From: Spirogloea muscicola | Taxonomy: Eukaryota > Streptophyta > Zygnematophyceae > Spirogloeales > Spirogloeaceae | Reading direction: 5' to 3' | DNA: 24,046 bases | Assembly: GCA_009602725.1 (NCBI GenBank) | Contig: WELB01000032.1 | Span: forward strand, 166,762 to 190,807 | Shown: positions 21,101 through 24,046 of the stretch, in pieces | Layout: every line of letters begins with the position of its first letter | How positions within the stretch are numbered: the first letter of the stretch is position 1 | Notes under the pieces: model-generated | The model's database searches: none | Told to the model about the DNA's origin: nothing | Seen by the model: only the letters and a program-made list of their open reading frames with translations | Made by a program: the position numbers and the translations under genes

Positions 21101-23999
21101 ACTGGCCAGTCGGCGTAATGAGGGGGTAGTGCTTTCTCAGCAGCCTTGAGGCTGCCTTCCACGCTGTGAGCGGGTCATTGGCTCTCACTGCCAGCGCAAG
21201 CATGTCGCCCAAAATGTCCATCTGGAGGGTGCTCCACTGCCCCTCCACCTCCTCACGAATCGTCCCTCCACTTTTGCCTTGAGGCCTTGCATCCTTTCCA
21301 TTAGAAGCACCCTTGTTCTTCCCGTCTGGATCGAGCTTATGATGCTTGGACTGATCCTGGCTTGATGCATCTCAAAAGGTATATAGCTCAGAAGAGTAGG
21401 CACGTAAGACCGCAAGTCGGAAGCAGATCAAGATACATTGTAGTGTGTACTTAATGAATTTGAAGTTCAGCAACTGCTAATTGCCCAACCCAGTTCTTGC
21501 AGACAAAGCACTGGTCAGGTGTATGCCATACCAAGTCCTTGTTGGTCTCCAGTGAGGCTTCCCCAAGACCGCGCAGGGAGTACACAGGTGCCAGGATGCC
21601 GAGCACGTGTAGAGCCGCCGTGGCGGCCCACTTGGAGTCAGCCTGGAGGTAGAGCTGGGCCACTTGGCGGGCGAAGAACCCAGACTTCCTTTTAAAGCCC
21701 ACCGCCCAGAAAAGTCTGGAGACCTGCAAGGTGCCAGTGCTGAACATGTTCAGGGGTTAAGGTTTTAGAATTTGTCATCACGCGCCTGTATGCTCGTAGG
21801 TCAGCAACTAAAGAACCTAGAAGGATTGACCAGTAACCCTTGGCTAGCGGATTGAGGCTCCCTGCTGAGCCTCCAGGACTTGCCAATACCAGAAGAGCCC
21901 TGCGCATCTCACCTCCATATTGAAAATGACGCGGTCGGATGGATCCAGGAGCTGTCTGCTGTTCTCAATTGCAGCTGTAAGCAGCTCCTTCACTTCGAAG
22001 ACTTTATTTGGTCTCCTGCCGTGCTCCAAGCAATTGACGAGTTACTCGGCACATCATCAAAGTGTAACATGCAAGCACACTGAGTCCGTTGATGAATGAG
22101 CAAGCAGCACATCAGCGTTAGCATGCAGTTGAGGTTGCAGAATGATACTTGGAGAAGAATTTTGCGAGCTTGATGGTGGCCTCCAGCTCAAAGATCAGAG
22201 CGCCTGCTCTGGAGAGTGGTGCAGTGCTAAAATCAGGCCAGCCAAGCTGCGACGATGTATGGCAGGCTTGTTGAAACTTGCTTCCGCAACGGCTGAATCT
22301 CTGGATGGAGTACCTGCACATTTGAAAGTGGCATAGCAAAACATGGTCTGGGGGTGCGATTCTCTTGCCTGTGATAAAGCTGCAGGACCTCAGAGTAGCG
22401 CATGCGGACCTCCTCTTCCACCAATGCATCTCGTGCTCCTTCTCTATCCACCTTCTCCAGCAGACCAGTTGCATCAGACATTCAGGTCTTTCAGCTCGAC
22501 CAGGTACTGTGGTCAGCTGGAAAATGTCAAAATTTTAGGCTGCCATGCACCTTGTGCAATATAATGGGCGCCACTTATTCTTTAGCTTGAGGTCAGAAGC
22601 CAGAGAAGGAGACACATAGCACGAAAAAATATCGCACTGGAGATTGGTCGCAAACAGCCACGAATGGCGGGTATGCCAAATGGGTCATCCAGTCTGGCTC
22701 AAGGTATTCGAGTGATACCACAAGGGCGCAGAGGCTCCCCTCAATGGCGCCGGCCAGCCAGAAGAGGTCCCCAGTCAGGCGGGCGAGCTCGGCGGCGGTG
22801 GCATAGTGCAGGTGTGCATCCTGCGCCGACCCTGCAAGGAGGCAGAAGTCTCCCATGGCCTTCTGGACCCGCCCCAGCCGCTTCTTCTTTGTCTTACCCA
22901 CCTGGTGAGCATGGACAAGGAGTGATCCTCCCTGAGCTCGCATGCAGCCCCACATCTCAAGAGTGCTCATGGCCAACGTGGGCATGGAACACGTGAAACT
23001 GGACCATACCTCTTCCGTGGTCAGTGCCGCCTGGGTGTCGAGTGGCGAGGAGAGGAAGGCCCCCATAGGCTCAGCATGGAGCACCCAGCTCTCAAACGCC
23101 ATCAGTAAGGCTGCTCCGAATTCCTGCGGACGGCGGCTCAGAGTCAGGACTCCTAGGCTCTTGCCCACGCCTGGTGAATGAGGTACTTGCCAGGCGCCTC
23201 AGCTCGACAGACTGGATTGTGCATAAGCTGCCCCTCAGGGTGGAGCCCACTACACACTCATTAGCACCAGCGACATCAGTTCCTGTGAGAGTTCCTGTGG
23301 AGGGCAGTTATGCTGATGTCCCTGTAGTTGCCCCCCTCTCCACGAGCGCTGCACCAGTTCTGTGCGCAACTTGACCTGCATGAGTGTCGCTAGGTGGAAG
23401 TCCAGCAGCTGCTGGTCCCCACGGGGCAGTATCACAACGCCCTCCTGCTCAACCTGCCAATTGGTCGGGACGGTCGTGCCGGCAGCCGGTCAGCAGCCAT
23501 AGCCGAGAAGCTCTTTGCCACCACGCAACTCGGCATGCGATGCGCAGGGCGGGCAGGCCACCTCCTGCTTGAAAGGGGAGCGGACCTCGGCGTCGTCGAC
23601 GTCAAAGGCAAAGCAGCGGTGCGTCTGCGCAGCCGGGTAGCTGCGGCAGGCGGCGAGGAAGTCGTCGTAGGCGGCGGCGAGCGCGGCGCCGGCGGTGGGG
23701 CCGTGGCAAAGGCCGATGACGCCGAGGATGCGGCGGCTGGCCTGGAAGTCCTCCCAAGGCGAGCGCGGCGCGCCGCCGGGGACGAAGCCCAGGTGCAGCG
23801 CGCCGCTGTCCCACGGCTGCAGCGCGAACGGGCTCTTCTGGTGCTCCACGTAGAAGCTGCTGGCCGTCGACAGCTCGATGCGGCCGTGCCTGGCCAGCAG
23901 CGCGAAGGCGCCGCGGAAGGCGGCCGCCGAGGTGCCGCCGACCGGCAGCACCGCCACGCGCACCACGCACGCCCGCTCGATGCTCGCGTCCGGCTCCAT
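18187..23999 (-). CDS. TRS120: TRS120/TRAPPC9, TRAPPII-specific trafficking subunit
   Basis: Subunit of TRAPPII, the tethering complex and Rab11/Ypt31-type exchange factor at the trans-Golgi network; in plants it is needed for cell-plate formation. Minus-strand exons: 23586-23999, 23376-23453, 23010-23123, 22719-22901, 22369-22454, 22149-22313, 21913-22015, 21532-21723, 21016-21356, 20701-20878, 19773-20532, 18628-19551, 18187-18428. They join in frame to 1259 residues, close to plant and yeast homologues. The start MEPDASIE is that of land-plant TRS120. Conserved blocks: EHQKSPF, SPWEDFQASRRIL, KKRLGRVQKAMGDFCLLAGS, ELARLTGDLFWLAGA, FELEATIKLAKFF, FARQVAQLYLQ, ANDPLTAWKAASRLLR, GSGPFIYSPF, ANPCAFDL, RCFGVLSEH, DRECSARVLVPLE and FLVPGDYTL. 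Complete, with no broken frame. The exon 5 acceptor (CTGGAG) is weak but gives the right spacing. It is upstream of the helicase on the same strand but 1.9 kb away, so they are separate transcripts. Confidence 0.95.
20879..21015 (-). other. GC-AG intron in TRS120 (intron 9)
   Basis: The donor reads AG|GCAAGTG, the classic GC-donor consensus, and the acceptor is CCTGCAG. Phase is 2 on both sides. Joining gives LPFIR-RLHEVAP..., which matches the family order LPF(V/I)R, a short linker, then VKR. No GT donor nearby gives this continuity. Confidence 0.8.
22314..22368 (-). other. Very short GC-AG intron in TRS120 (intron 5, 55 bp)
   Basis: The donor is CACAG|GCAAGAG and the acceptor TGTGCAG, phase 2. 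Joining yields VLQLYHRYSIQRF, aligned with the VILHYRKSF block of plant TRS120, and keeps the frame into FELEATIKLAKFF. At 55 bases it is the shortest intron I assign in the window. Confidence 0.7.
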
Positions 24000-24046
24000 G
24001 CCGTCGCTCCCGGTGGGCGGCCCGCAGGCCTCCGCGCCTAGCGCCG
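24000..24046 (-). other. TRS120 5' flank at the window edge
   Basis: Forty-seven GC-rich bases upstream of the TRS120 ATG. This is presumably 5' UTR; it is too short to identify a promoter. Confidence 0.6.

Noticed and set aside
23394-24041. 215-residue plus-strand open frame at the right edge
   Set aside because: Antisense to TRS120 exon 1, whose start and sequence match plant TRS120; the composition is GC-driven.
1-24046. tRNA, rRNA, CRISPR, bacterial operon or viral genes
   Set aside because: No cloverleaf with tRNA B-box sequence, no rRNA-like stretch, no spaced direct repeats and no viral or prokaryotic gene signatures. Every supported gene is an intron-bearing eukaryotic one.

Overview
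The window is nuclear DNA from a green alga. Four protein genes are split by short introns with GT-AG (rarely GC-AG) borders, and many acceptors read TGCAG. Coding sequence is GC-rich. The proteins are of plant type: a chloroplast glutamyl endopeptidase, an RPA1 with zinc knuckles, and a TRS120 that starts exactly like land-plant TRS120. Telomere-like TTTAGGG/TTTAGGA units lie between genes. Together these suggest a trebouxiophyte chlorophyte (for example a Coccomyxa- or Chlorella-like alga), but the species cannot be fixed from the sequence. One N at 6258 shows that it comes from a draft assembly.

Layout. (1) 2-5186, + strand: glutamyl endopeptidase CGEP (S9D serine protease), N-terminus cut off by the window edge, 15 visible exons, catalytic triad intact. 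(2) 5187-6329: intergenic, holding a telomere-like minisatellite (5963-6000) and a GC-rich promoter with E2F-like sites (6160-6234). (3) 6330-9561, + strand: RPA1, the large subunit of replication protein A, 4 exons, 842 aa, with two CCHC zinc knuckles in a glycine-rich tail. (4) 9562-9820: a short spacer between convergent genes. (5) 9821-16288, - strand: an SF1B RNA helicase of the SDE3/MOV10/Armitage family; I reconstruct 21 exons and 1052 aa. (6) 16289-18186: intergenic, with a cluster of about 162-bp tandem repeats and related inverted copies. (7) 18187-23999, - strand: TRS120/TRAPPC9, a TRAPPII subunit; 13 exons, 1259 aa, complete, with two GC-AG introns.

The exon models were built by matching recalled family motifs and demanding that splice borders and reading phase agree. 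All four joined models stay in frame from the first to the last exon. Weak points are the first exon of the helicase, a few acceptors in its N-terminal half, and the acceptor of TRS120 exon 5.

The genes share no pathway. They are housekeeping functions (plastid proteolysis, DNA replication and repair, RNA silencing or RNA remodelling, Golgi/TGN trafficking) that happen to be neighbours, as is usual in eukaryotic nuclear genomes. I see no novel multi-gene system. The points worth a second look are regulatory and structural: the RPA1 promoter, the telomere-like array, the intergenic repeat cluster, the GC-AG introns and a stop-free 96-bp intron in CGEP.
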